Part shown: piece after piece, positions 32,937 to 41,502 of the stretch
How positions within the stretch are numbered: position 1 is the stretch's first letter
How the letters are laid out: every line of letters begins with the position of its first letter
NCBI GenBank assembly: GCA_016793095.1
Contig: JAEUJQ010000001.1
Location: 62,001 to 126,000, forward strand
DNA from: Myxococcaceae bacterium
Lineage (GTDB): Bacteria; Myxococcota; Myxococcia; Myxococcales; Myxococcaceae
Direction: 5' to 3'
Length of the DNA: 64,000 nucleotides
Made by a program: the position numbers and the translations under genes
Notes under the pieces: generated by a model
What the model was told of the DNA's origin: nothing
Seen by the model: only the letters and a program-made list of their open reading frames with translations
Database searches by the model: none

Positions 32937-34960
32937 GGAGCGACCTCGTACCAGCCGATGCCGCCAGGCCGGGTGGCGTTGGGAGCGCACTGCAGGCTGC
33001 CGCGCTGGCGCCAGCCGAAGCGCGAGAGCACCGGGGACGTGACGTAGCCGCCGTCACCGGCGCCGGGCACGACGACGACGGGCCGGGGACGCCCGCCGTC
33101 CGACAGGAGCGCCACCGACGTGGGCCACTCGACGTCCGCCAGGTGGAGCAGCTGGCACGGCGCGCCGACCGCCAGCTCGTCGGGAGGCGTGAGGGTCTCG
33201 AGGGGCACCACGGCCGACGGCGTCGCCTCGCCACGCAGGAAGAGCCTGAGCACCGGCTTCGCGGGCACCACGCAGCGGCCAGCGCCGATCGGCGCGCTCG
33301 TCTTCGGGGCCTCGTCGGCCACGCACACCTGTCCGGCCACGCAGTCACAGCGCTCGCCGTCACGACAGGCTCCGCCCACGGTGCAGCCCGCGTCAGGCCG
33401 GCGGCGATCGGCGAAGACGTGCGCCATCACCCGGTAGGTGCAGACGCCGGCGTCGCAGCGCGCGTCGTGCTCGGGGTAGTTGAGGGAGGCCGTCTCGATC
33501 AGTTGGCCGGTGCCGATGTCGTCGAGGTTCAGCCGCGGATCGTCGAACGCTCCCGGCAGGCCCCAGTCGAAGTCCGTGCCGGGCAGGTTCTGCTGCAGCA
33601 GCGCCGCGTAGCCGTTGAGATCGCCCGCCGTGCCGCCGTCACCTTCCGAGAAGAACGAGAACGGCGCCGACGACGGCCGCACGAGGTGGAGATCGAGATC
33701 GACGTCGGAGAACCCGCTCCATGAGAGCTGGGCCACGAGATCGCGCTTGAGGGCGACCTCGAAGGTGACGGTGGCGACGCTGGTGTGCCCCTGCGCGTCA
33801 GCCACGGTGAGCTCGACGGTGTACGCGCCGGTCGCGAGCGGGAGGAGCCGCGCCAGCCCAGGGGCCTGCGGAGCGATCGGCGGCGCCATGGTGCCCGCGG
33901 GCGCGGCGAGCACCCGCCACTGCCAGGTGAGCCCGAGCCGCCCGTCTTCGGGATCCGTGGTGCAGTCGGTCTCGTCAGCGCTCGAGAGGGCGCTTAGCGT
34001 CACGTCGGACCGCGGCTGGATCTCGCGCACGGCGCGCAGGTCGAACCCGGCGTCGGCAAGCCCGTTCACGAGCGGCGCCCAGTGCGCGGGCCCGGAGTAG
34101 TCGCGCGGGGCGGAGCCGTCGCTGGGCACCACGCGCACGACGTTCAGGCACACGCGGGGCGCGAGGTTGGGGCGCAGGGCTCCGGCGAGCGGCACCCGCA
34201 CCTCGGGCCGCAGCACGTCGTCGGAGCGGGCGATCACCTCGGCGCGGTAGTCGAGCTGGGTCTCGCTGAGCGGCGAGAAGCGCAGCGGAATGGTCGTCCG
34301 GGCCTGGGGCGCCACCCGCAGCGGCAGCACGGGCGGCTCGACGAAGGTGAAGGCCCTCGCGTCAGCGCCGGCGATCGACAGCGCGTCGATGAGGAGCTCG
34401 ACCGGCCCGTCGTTGCGGACGATCAGCGCTGGGAGCGTCGGCACGGCGCCGGGGAGTCGTCTCGCGAACGCCTCAGGCGCGAAGTCAACGCGCGGAGGTG
34501 TGGCGGTGACGGTCGCGCGGCAGCCGGTCGAGGCGTCGCAGCGGGGCTCGATCACCAGCACCGGGGTCGCGCCCTCCCCGCCCACCGGCACGCGGAGCGG
34601 CGAGTTCTCGGGATCGTTCGAGGTGATCACGATGGCGCCCTCGAAGCGGGTGAGCCCGGTCGGCGCGAACCGCACGGGCAGCCGCTGCTGGGTGAGCCCG
34701 GGGATCGCGGTGGGCGCCTCCCCGAGGGAGAACTCGCCCGGCCCATCCACCACGATCGACGAGGTGAGGAGCTCGACCTGCGTCTGGGACGAGATGACGA
34801 GCGGGAGCTCGAGCGGCGCCGACGGCTTCACCTTGCCGAACTCGAGGGCCACCGGATCCACGCCGATGCCGGGCGCCAGCCGCTGCACCGACCCACCACA
34901 CCCGCGGCACCCGGCAAGGACGACGAGGGCTGCGAAGGTGGCGAGGCGGATCGCAGACAT
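32933..34960 (-). CDS. Lipoprotein with N-terminal HYDIN/ASPM-like Ig domains
   Basis: A 675-aa lipoprotein with signal peptide and lipobox VLAGC (start ATG 34960). Residues about 25-250 form two Ig-like domains of the choice-of-anchor D/ASPM-SPD2-HYDIN kind (LEFGKVKPSAPLELPLVI, LPVRFAPTGLTRFEGAIVI, SNDPENSPLRVPV). The middle resembles a PKD-like domain (GAYTVELTVADAQGHTSVATVTFEV). A C-terminal half with WSGFSDVDLDLHLVRP follows, plus a small Cys cluster (CTVGGACRDGERCDC). It is the first gene of a two-gene unit with the Cys-repeat lipoprotein, overlapping by 4 nt. Likely surface adhesion or scaffold; exact role unknown. An in-frame ATG at 35008 would lack a proper signal peptide. Confidence 0.85.
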   Translation of the reverse strand: MSAIRLATFAALVVLAGCRGCGGSVQRLAPGIGVDPVALEFGKVKPSAPLELPLVISSQTQVELLTSSIVVDGPGEFSLGEAPTAIPGLTQQRLPVRFAPTGLTRFEGAIVITSNDPENSPLRVPVGGEGATPVLVIEPRCDASTGCRATVTATPPRVDFAPEAFARRLPGAVPTLPALIVRNDGPVELLIDALSIAGADARAFTFVEPPVLPLRVAPQARTTIPLRFSPLSETQLDYRAEVIARSDDVLRPEVRVPLAGALRPNLAPRVCLNVVRVVPSDGSAPRDYSGPAHWAPLVNGLADAGFDLRAVREIQPRSDVTLSALSSADETDCTTDPEDGRLGLTWQWRVLAAPAGTMAPPIAPQAPGLARLLPLATGAYTVELTVADAQGHTSVATVTFEVALKRDLVAQLSWSGFSDVDLDLHLVRPSSAPFSFFSEGDGGTAGDLNGYAALLQQNLPGTDFDWGLPGAFDDPRLNLDDIGTGQLIETASLNYPEHDARCDAGVCTYRVMAHVFADRRRPDAGCTVGGACRDGERCDCVAGQVCVADEAPKTSAPIGAGRCVVPAKPVLRLFLRGEATPSAVVPLETLTPPDELAVGAPCQLLHLADVEWPTSVALLSDGGRPRPVVVVPGAGDGGYVTSPVLSRFGWRQRGSLQCAPNATRPGGIGWYEVAP

Positions 34961-35064
34961 CGAGTACCCATCAGAGCGCGACCGGGGCGCGATTTCCAAG
35001 GGCATCACGCCCGGAACCTCGTAAAAGCCGGGTGCGTTCGAACCACGCCAACCCCGGGGGTCCC

Positions 35065-36528
35065 ATGCTCCACCGTCTCGCGCTGTCTCTTCTCGGCGTC
35101 GCGCTGTTGCTGCCCTGGCCAGCGCACGCGTTCTGCGGCTTCTACGTGTCCAGCGCCGGCGCCGATCTGTTCAACGACGCGACGATGGTGGTGCTGATGC
35201 GCGACGGGACGCGCACGGTGCTGTCGATGCAGAACAACTACCGGGGACCGACGCAGGACTTCGCGCTGGTGATCCCGGTGCCCGTCATCCTCAAGAAGGA
35301 CATGGTGAAGACGCTGCCGAAGAACGTCTTCGAGCGCATCGACGCGCTCTCAAGCCCGCGCCTGGTGGAGTACTTCGAGCCAGGGCAGTGCCCCGCCCCT
35401 CCGCCGATGCCGAGCTCGATGCCGCCGTCGATGCCCGTCGCCGACGCGCCCGTGCGCCGGGATCTGGGCGTGAAGATCGAGGCGAAGTTCGAGGTGGGCG
35501 AGTACGAGATCCTGATCCTCTCGGCGAAGGAGGCGCTGGGCCTCGAGATCTGGCTGAAGGAAAACAAGTACAAGATCCCCGCGAACGCGGCGCCGCTGCT
35601 GGCGCCGTACATCCAGAACAACTGGAAGTTCTTCGTCGCGAAGGTGAACGCGAAGAAGGTGACGTTCGTGGACGGCCAGGCGGTGCTGTCGCCGCTGCGG
35701 TTCCACTACGACGCCGAGAAGTTCGAGCTGCCGATCCGCCTCGGGCTGGCGAACAGCGCGGGCACGCAGGATCTCGTCGTGCACGTGATCTCGAAGCAGC
35801 GTTACGAGCTGGCGAACCGGCCCAACGTGCTGGTGCCGACGAACGTCGAGGTGACGCCCGCGGTCGAGGGCCAGTTCGGCCCCTTCTACGCGTCGATCAT
35901 CGAGAAGACGTTCGAGAAGAACCCCGAGGCGGCGATCACCGAGTTCGCGTGGAAGGGCGCGATGCCGCCGCCGCAGGTGATGGTGAACTCGGGGATCTAC
36001 GGCGTGACGTGCGACCCCTGTCCGCCTCCGCACCCGGTGGATGATCCGCTGACGCGCTTCCTCGGCGCCGACGTGATGCCGGGCGTGAAGACCGACGAAG
36101 ACGTCGCGAAGTACGCCCGCGAGGCGACGCTGACGCGCCTGCACCTGCGCTACGGCAAGGACACCGCGAAGGACGATCTCGTGTTCCGCATCACCGACCC
36201 GATCGCCGGCGGCGTTCCCGACAAGCCGCGCCCCACCGCCGCGAAGGACAACCGGTTCCAGGGCCGGTTCATCATGTGGAAGCCGTTCGACCCGAGCCGC
36301 TGCTGGAGCGGAATGATGGGCGGCGGTATCGCCATGCCCCCCGGGCCGATGCCCACGCCGATCGGCGCGCCCGCTCCTGCGACGCCCTCGAACATGTCGA
36401 AGCCGGGCAAGCTGACGGCGAGCCTCGAGAGCTACCTGAAGGCCGACGTGCCCGAGCTGGGGCTCAAGGCGATGGGCGGCGTGAAGAAGGGACCGCAGGA
36501 TCCGAAGCTGGCGCCGAAGTCGAAGTAG
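35065..36528 (+). CDS. DUF2330 domain exported protein
   Basis: A 487-aa protein with a cleavable signal peptide (LALSLLGVALLLPWPAHAF, cleavage after AHA). The mature N-terminus CGFYVSSAGADLFNDATMV and the following QDFALVIPVP pattern match DUF2330 proteins, which are common in myxobacteria and actinobacteria and of unknown function. A Pro/Met-rich insertion sits at about residues 113-130. The C-terminal end is Pro/Gly/Met-rich, then Lys-rich. It is divergently transcribed from the lipoprotein pair (104 bp between starts), so a shared regulatory region is possible. The ATG at 35065 gives the best signal peptide; an upstream frame start at 35032 does not. Confidence 0.85.
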   Translation: MLHRLALSLLGVALLLPWPAHAFCGFYVSSAGADLFNDATMVVLMRDGTRTVLSMQNNYRGPTQDFALVIPVPVILKKDMVKTLPKNVFERIDALSSPRLVEYFEPGQCPAPPPMPSSMPPSMPVADAPVRRDLGVKIEAKFEVGEYEILILSAKEALGLEIWLKENKYKIPANAAPLLAPYIQNNWKFFVAKVNAKKVTFVDGQAVLSPLRFHYDAEKFELPIRLGLANSAGTQDLVVHVISKQRYELANRPNVLVPTNVEVTPAVEGQFGPFYASIIEKTFEKNPEAAITEFAWKGAMPPPQVMVNSGIYGVTCDPCPPPHPVDDPLTRFLGADVMPGVKTDEDVAKYAREATLTRLHLRYGKDTAKDDLVFRITDPIAGGVPDKPRPTAAKDNRFQGRFIMWKPFDPSRCWSGMMGGGIAMPPGPMPTPIGAPAPATPSNMSKPGKLTASLESYLKADVPELGLKAMGGVKKGPQDPKLAPKSK

Positions 36529-36538
36529 CGCGGGTCGC

Positions 36539-37780
36539 TCAACGTCGCTCGCGCGGCGCCGGGTTCTCGACGCGCCCGAGGAACAGGAGCGTGCCTGAGC
36601 GCAGGTCGCGCAGGGCGAAGAGAAACGGGTGGTCTGCCCTGAAGCTCTTCGGGTGCCGCTGCTTCGCGGTGATTGTGGTCTCGATCACAGTCGCAGCGGC
36701 GGCCTCGGCGCCTTCTTCGTTCACCTCGATGAAGACCCGGTGCGTCACCCGCCCGATCCGCAGAGGGGCTGTCATCATCGCGGAGAAGTCTGCCGGGCCC
36801 TTGATCGCCTTCGTCATGCCCATCGCAGGCAAGGTCTCCTCGAGTGGGTAGCGTGCGTCGATCGTGAAGCGCGGCAACGCAACCACGACGTCGGAGGTCT
36901 CGAGCGACGCGTTGACCTCGTGCAGGAGCGCCGGCGTGAGCCGCTGCTCGAGCGCTGCGAGACCGTCCCGGGCGTTCGGAAGAAGAACGAGCAGGGCGAG
37001 GTCGCTCCCATCCGAGAACTGCAGCTCGACCGCGGTCATCGAGGGCAGCGCGCCGTAACGAGTCTGCAACGACTGCATCATCATCGGCACGGTCTCAGCG
37101 CCCGAGGGCGCAAAGAACGCTTGCGGCGTCGTCGCCCGCTTGTCGAACGGGCGCCGCCAGGCCCCTTTGAAGGCGACTGCGTTCACAAGCACGATCTGGG
37201 AAGGGGGCTCCTGCTCCGAGAGGCAGTCGTTGATGCGCTCGCGGGTCTGCTCTGAGATCCAGCGGTTGATGTGCTCGACCACTGCCTGCGGCTGGCCGAA
37301 GTCGAGTGACTCGGTGTTGGCGAAGTACTGATCGCGCGTGATCTCCTTGAATCCGTCCAGCAACTGCACCTTCGCGTTGATGAACAGCCCGTTGGCCACA
37401 GCGAGCTCGACCATCGGCCGGTCGGTCGTGATCGAATCGACGAGCGTGGCGAAGCCGGCGTGGGCGCGTGCGCCGGGCAGGTGAAGCACCGCGCGCATCT
37501 CCTCGGCGGTCTCGCCGCGGGCGCCGGACCAGGTCATCGCGAGCGCGCTGGAGACGCTGAAGGGGGAGATGGCGATGTTGCCGTTCGCACGCGCAAGGTG
37601 GGCGTAGAGCTCGAGAGCGAACGCGGTGTTGCCAGACACAAGCTCGGTGGTGTCCACGACCGGGGGGCGGGGTCGGCGTGGCGTGAGCCGGGCGCCAACG
37701 GCAACGCAGAGAATGACGGCGGTGACGATCACCGCGCCGCTCAGAATGCGGGACGACCGTCGTCGAGGTTCGGTGCGCAT
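36539..37780 (-). CDS. Serpin-family protease inhibitor, membrane-anchored or exported
   Basis: A 413-aa serpin. An N-terminal hydrophobic segment (SGAVIVTAVILCVAVGA, residues 14-30) suggests a signal anchor or signal peptide. Serpin hallmarks follow: NIAISPFSVSSALAM, GARGETAEEM, NAVAFKGAW, and the hinge EVNEEGAEAAAATVIETT before the distal FRADHPFLFALRD. Counting from the hinge places P1 near the Thr of TTITAK, so the target protease cannot be read reliably. The small-residue hinge is consistent with an inhibitory serpin. Bacterial serpins are patchy and often acquired by transfer. Convergent with the DUF2330 gene with only 10 bp between stops. Confidence 0.9.
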   Translation of the reverse strand: MRTEPRRRSSRILSGAVIVTAVILCVAVGARLTPRRPRPPVVDTTELVSGNTAFALELYAHLARANGNIAISPFSVSSALAMTWSGARGETAEEMRAVLHLPGARAHAGFATLVDSITTDRPMVELAVANGLFINAKVQLLDGFKEITRDQYFANTESLDFGQPQAVVEHINRWISEQTRERINDCLSEQEPPSQIVLVNAVAFKGAWRRPFDKRATTPQAFFAPSGAETVPMMMQSLQTRYGALPSMTAVELQFSDGSDLALLVLLPNARDGLAALEQRLTPALLHEVNASLETSDVVVALPRFTIDARYPLEETLPAMGMTKAIKGPADFSAMMTAPLRIGRVTHRVFIEVNEEGAEAAAATVIETTITAKQRHPKSFRADHPFLFALRDLRSGTLLFLGRVENPAPRERR

Positions 37781-37897
37781 ACGCGTTCGGGTGTGACATC
37801 AGCGCAGCCTTGAGGTTCCCCCAGGCTCCGGGTACCCTGCGCGCCTGCCTGCTTCAAGCAGTGACGCCCCGTCTGTTGACGCCCCCCCTCCGTCAGC

Positions 37898-38187
37898 TCA
37901 ACGAAGCTTGATGTCGCCCCAGGCGCGCTGCTTGACCTCGAAGTGGTCACGCGCCCACTCAGCGATGACGTCGGTGGGGAGGGCCTCGGCGCGCTCGTCG
38001 CGGAATGGCCGGAGGAAGATCGGGCCCTTGTCCTTCGGGTGCAGCTCGAGTGTGAGGTGCTTCCCGTCGAACTCGAGCCATCGGCGCAGCAGATTCCAAT
38101 CGGTCACGGCGTGCACCGAGTGCGGGGCCGTGGCGCCGTTCTGAGGCGCGCCTTCTTCACGCCGATCAACGCGACGCCCTCGGGCAT
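37898..38187 (-). pseudogene. Small gene with probable frameshift near 38145
   Basis: Two overlapping frames look like parts of one protein of about 95 aa. The first, from ATG 38187, reads MPEGVALIGVKKARLR and then becomes Arg/Pro-rich and stops at 38104. The second frame carries the rest (NGATAPHSVHAVTDWNLL, then FDGKHLTLELHPKDKG, to IKLR with a stop at 37898). Adding one base in the CTCAGAAC stretch (about 38140-38147) joins them. If there is no frameshift, a 72-aa protein from GTG 38116 would be the gene. Either way the C-terminal 70 codons look coding. Family unknown. The ATG lies 15 nt after the stop of the upstream gene on the same strand. Confidence 0.45.
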
Positions 38188-38202
38188 CTCCACGCCGGGC
38201 TT

Positions 38203-39060
38203 CTACGGCGTGAGCGTCACGAGCTCGACCCCGGGAGACTTCATGACGAGCGCAGCGAGCTGAACCCCCGACGACGCCAGCTGCCGCACCGAAGACAACC
38301 GCAGTGAGCCTGGCGCCCCCTCATCGTGCGCCAGGGCGCAGCGCCGCGCGTCACCCCACGCGACCCAACTTGCACCGACCGCGAGCATGTTCGGTGCGTG
38401 CGCCGCCGGGTGCTCGACCGTCGGGCCACCACCGGTCTCGACGACCACGCGGACCGTCGAGTTTCGGAAGGCCTCGTCCCATGAGACACGGAGGCTGGCC
38501 TCGCGAGCCCCCCAGGCCATCGGTGAGGCCGGGTCCGGCCCGGGGCGCTCTGCCGTCACCAGGTCAAGGCCGATGGCGAGGCGGCCGACGAAGATGCGCC
38601 GCCCCAGCCGCCCCACCTGTGACACCGAGCCGCAGTAGCTCGCCGGCTGGAGCTCGAGGCTCGCCCGCAGCCCGCCGGTCGCGCCGAGGCGGTGCAGCGC
38701 CCAGCCATGGCCCCGCGGTTCCTTCTCGAGGCTCGAGGACAGCACGACCTCGCCGTCGACCGCCGCGAGCCATGGCACCGCGCGCGCCGCGGCGCCGAGC
38801 ACGTCGAGAGAGCGCCACGGCACCACGCGTTCGCCCTCGAGCACGGCGATCGAGCTCGCGACCAGCTCATGGGCGCGCGCCTTCGCCTTCGCAAGCGCGA
38901 GCCAGGTGCGCTCGCCATCGAAGCAGGCTGCGGTCACCACGCCGTCCGTGGCGAGCATCGTCGCGCCACCCTTGCCCACCAGGTAGCTCTGCTTGCCACC
39001 GGCGACGAGCCAGCCCGTGCCCGCCCACGTCACGAACGGGCTCGACAGACCGTGAAACAT
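38203..39060 (-). CDS. Unknown protein, probably beta-propeller-like
   Basis: A 285-aa protein from ATG 39060 (a TTG at 39081 would add seven residues). There is no clear signal peptide. Repeated patterns of short beta strands with W, G and V (FVTWAGTGWLVAGG, ERTWLALAKAK, VPWLAAVDGEVVLSSS, ASWVAWGDARRCALA) suggest a beta-propeller or similar sheet fold. I do not recognise the family. It is surrounded by damaged small reading frames, so it may be part of a locus in decay, although its own frame is intact. Confidence 0.6.
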   Translation of the reverse strand: MFHGLSSPFVTWAGTGWLVAGGKQSYLVGKGGATMLATDGVVTAACFDGERTWLALAKAKARAHELVASSIAVLEGERVVPWRSLDVLGAAARAVPWLAAVDGEVVLSSSLEKEPRGHGWALHRLGATGGLRASLELQPASYCGSVSQVGRLGRRIFVGRLAIGLDLVTAERPGPDPASPMAWGAREASLRVSWDEAFRNSTVRVVVETGGGPTVEHPAAHAPNMLAVGASWVAWGDARRCALAHDEGAPGSLRLSSVRQLASSGVQLAALVMKSPGVELVTLTP

Positions 39061-39160
39061 CAGCCGCGCGCGATCACCCAAGGCCGCTCACCCAGAAGCT
39101 CGACATCCCGGACCGGACCATAGACGGAGAGAGGGACAAAACGGGAAACGGGCAGGAGGC

Positions 39161-39501
39161 TCAAGCGGCGGGGAGAGAGGCGCTGGAGTACGCGTGCTCG
39201 AGGAGGTCGACGCCGACGGCCAGGACCCGCACGCAGGTGGCGTCGGTCGCGGTGGTGAACCGGAACGTGTACTCCGGCGGCGAGCACTCGTGCGCGCCAC
39301 CATCGGCGCGCCAAACGCGCGATCGAGCGCCGCCTTGGCCGCAAGCTGCTGCAAATCGCCTGAACGCACGTCTCCACGTCATCGCTGCACGACTTCTTCC
39401 TGACGGACGGGCCGCAGCTGCAGGAGAGCCTGGTCCGGAAACGACTGCTCCGCCTCGAGGATTCCGAAGATGTCTGGGTCCAACGCCTTCAGGCGCTTCA
39501 C
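39161..39501 (-). pseudogene. Probable decayed small gene downstream of the VWA lipoprotein
   Basis: A GTG start (39501) directly follows the TGA of the VWA gene. The frame reads MKRLKALDPDIFGILEAEQS onward for 40 residues to an in-frame TGA at 39379. It then continues in the same frame with GDLQQLAAKAALDRAFGAP. After about 39310 the coding-like sequence moves to another frame (DGGAHECSPPEYTFRF, then ATCVRVLAVGVDLLEHAYSS) and stops at 39161. One nonsense codon and one frameshift would thus explain a single protein of about 110 aa. The alternative is one 40-aa gene plus noise. The opposite strand also has a coding-like stretch here without a start codon, so this is a moderate-confidence reading. 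Confidence 0.4.
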
Positions 39502-40506
39502 TCAGAAGAGGTGCGCGACCGCGCCGTTGCCGAGCGCGCACCTGCCCTGCTCGGGGTTGCCCGCGGTGCGGATCACCTTCGCCGGGTCGACCTCGACGCG
39601 GGTGCCGGCGAGCTCGCTGGCGATGACGCGCTCGACCGCGTGGTTCAGCTTCGTCACCACGTAGCAGGGAATGCTCGGCTCCTTGTGCGCGGCCCCCACG
39701 CCGGAGTCGTCGGTGAGGAACAGGTAGCGCCCCATCGTCAACTGGGCGCTCGCGCGCATCGCGTACTCCGTGCGCTCGTCGATGCCGCTGGAGGCCACCG
39801 GGTACACGTGCACGCCCCTGTCCCGCAGCGCGCGCACGGCCGCGGAGAACGGCGCGACGTCGTCGTCATGCGGCGGCGCGTCGGCGATCCAGAAGACGAG
39901 CTTCGCGGTAGACGGCGCGCTGCTCCACGAGAGCTGCGCCGCCTGGGCCAGGGCGCGCTCGGGAGCCTCGGGAAAGTCACCACCGCCGCCGGCAGCCAGC
40001 GGGCTCAACGAGCTCCGATAGTCGGACAGGTTGGCGGTGAAGTCGTCGTGGCGCACCACGTACTGATCCCCGTCGTCGCGGTAGTGCACCAACGCCCACC
40101 GCTGCTGAGCGCCAGGGTGCGTCGTGGCGACGTCGGCGGAAAGGGCGGCCACCTCGGCCTTCAGCCACTTGATCTCGTCCGACATGCTGCCGGTGGTGTC
40201 GATCACCACCGCGATGTCGAGGGCGGTGGTGGCGGTCCGGCTCGCTCCCGCCGCGGCCTGCTGCTCTGCCGCGGTGAAGTCGACCAGCGGGGAGGACTGC
40301 GCGTCGCGGAACGCCGTGAAGCGGTCGAAGTTGAGCGAGTCGTCCCAGATGCCTGCCGTCAGGGTGCCCGCTGAGACCCCCGAGCCTTTGGCAACAGGCG
40401 CAGACGCGGCGGACGTGGCGGCGCGTTCGCCGGTGCCTGAGAACGGCGCGGAGCCACAGCCAAGGTGAATCGCGGCAGAGAACAGGAGCAGGAGGGATGG
40501 GCGCAT
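39502..40506 (-). CDS. VWA-domain lipoprotein
   Basis: A 334-aa lipoprotein (signal RPSLLLLFSAAIHLGC). A von Willebrand factor A domain covers about residues 95-290. It has the MIDAS sequence IDTTGSMS, a GGGGDFPE loop and an Asp-containing strand end FWIADAPPHDDD, so divalent metal binding is likely. VWA lipoproteins mediate protein-protein contacts at the cell surface. The last residues (CALGNGAVAHLF) have no known domain. The stop is followed at once by a GTG that opens the damaged small frame described next to it. Confidence 0.88.
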   Translation of the reverse strand: MRPSLLLLFSAAIHLGCGSAPFSGTGERAATSAASAPVAKGSGVSAGTLTAGIWDDSLNFDRFTAFRDAQSSPLVDFTAAEQQAAAGASRTATTALDIAVVIDTTGSMSDEIKWLKAEVAALSADVATTHPGAQQRWALVHYRDDGDQYVVRHDDFTANLSDYRSSLSPLAAGGGGDFPEAPERALAQAAQLSWSSAPSTAKLVFWIADAPPHDDDVAPFSAAVRALRDRGVHVYPVASSGIDERTEYAMRASAQLTMGRYLFLTDDSGVGAAHKEPSIPCYVVTKLNHAVERVIASELAGTRVEVDPAKVIRTAGNPEQGRCALGNGAVAHLF

Positions 40507-40704
40507 GCCGCGCCGTCGTGCATCGGCCAGGCCACCGGGCGTGCTGACGAGTCGCGCGGGTCTGCGCGGCCCGCGATGCGACAGTCGTGCCCTGGCCGGA
40601 CGAGCGTGTCAGGGGTGGCCGTTCCGGTCCTCTCCCGGACATCGACGTTCGTTCCCCCCCCAACGGACTGGTGAGCGCGTGAGGCCGAGGGTACGACATC
40701 CCAC

Positions 40705-41502
40705 ATGATGCTCGTTGTTCTGCTCGTGTCCTGTAGTGGTGCGAAGATCGCCGTGCCCCCGGTCGCCAGCACGGACAAGGCGCTGGTCGAGCCGCTCAAT
40801 CAGGTAGTGGCAGACGAGGTCCTCGCCCGCGCTCCTACGGGCAGCACCGTGCTGACGAGCTCCGACATCACCGCGGCTCTCGCGAACGAGAGGCAGCGGC
40901 AGTTGCTGGGCTGCGACTCGGCAAGCTCCGACTGCCTCACGGAGGTCGCGGCAGCGCTCTCAGCCGACGAACAGGTGCTCACGACGGTCACGGTCCTCGG
41001 CAGCAGCGCGACCGGGACGCAGTATGTCATCGAGGTGCGGAGGTTGTCAGGGAAGAACATGGGGCGGCTGGGGGCGGGGCTGGTCGAGGTGTGCGGCAGT
41101 GGCAGTCGGCTCACAGATGCGGTCCGCGAAGCAGTCGCAGCGGCCTATGGTGCTCCAGCGCGCGCATCGGTCGGAAGCCGATGCGCCCCGACATGGACGG
41201 TGCCGACCATGGTGAGCGGAGTCGTGCTCTCGGCGGCGGCCATCGCCGGCGTCACGATCGGCTTGTTGACGAAGTTCGCCTTCGACGCGCAACAGGCGCC
41301 AGGCAGCATCGCAACCGTCTCCCGGGCGGACGCGGCGATCGCCCAGGGGCTCTTCGTCGGGGGCCTTGCGGCCGGGGTCGCCGGCATCGGCCTCGTCGCC
41401 AGCTCTATCGTCGGGTTGCTCTGGCGACCGGAGGGCCGGCTCTCGGCCAGCGTGTCCCTCGGCCCCCACGTGATGTCCATCGTTCTCGGAGGAGCGCTGT
41501 GA
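40705..41502 (+). CDS. Lipoprotein with two hydrophobic segments, unknown function
   Basis: A 265-aa protein. Its very short N-terminal hydrophobic stretch MMLVVLLVSC resembles a lipoprotein signal (lipobox LVSC). The first 140 residues form a soluble alpha/beta domain with a Cys pair (GCDSASSDC). Two membrane-type helices follow (MVSGVVLSAAAIAGVTIGLL at about 173-192 and GLFVGGLAAGVAGIGLVASS at about 215-234). The final strand pattern SASVSLGPHVMSIVLGGAL may be a C-terminal beta element. I do not recognise the family. The stop overlaps the GTG start of the next lipoprotein gene (GTGA), so they form a unit. Confidence 0.7.
   Translation: MMLVVLLVSCSGAKIAVPPVASTDKALVEPLNQVVADEVLARAPTGSTVLTSSDITAALANERQRQLLGCDSASSDCLTEVAAALSADEQVLTTVTVLGSSATGTQYVIEVRRLSGKNMGRLGAGLVEVCGSGSRLTDAVREAVAAAYGAPARASVGSRCAPTWTVPTMVSGVVLSAAAIAGVTIGLLTKFAFDAQQAPGSIATVSRADAAIAQGLFVGGLAAGVAGIGLVASSIVGLLWRPEGRLSASVSLGPHVMSIVLGGAL

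Noticed and set aside
39364-39530. Plus-strand coding-like stretch (SLHDFFLTDGPQLQESLVRK) opposite the decayed gene
   Set aside because: No start codon after the upstream stop, and the minus strand has a start coupled to the VWA gene and equally good codon pattern.
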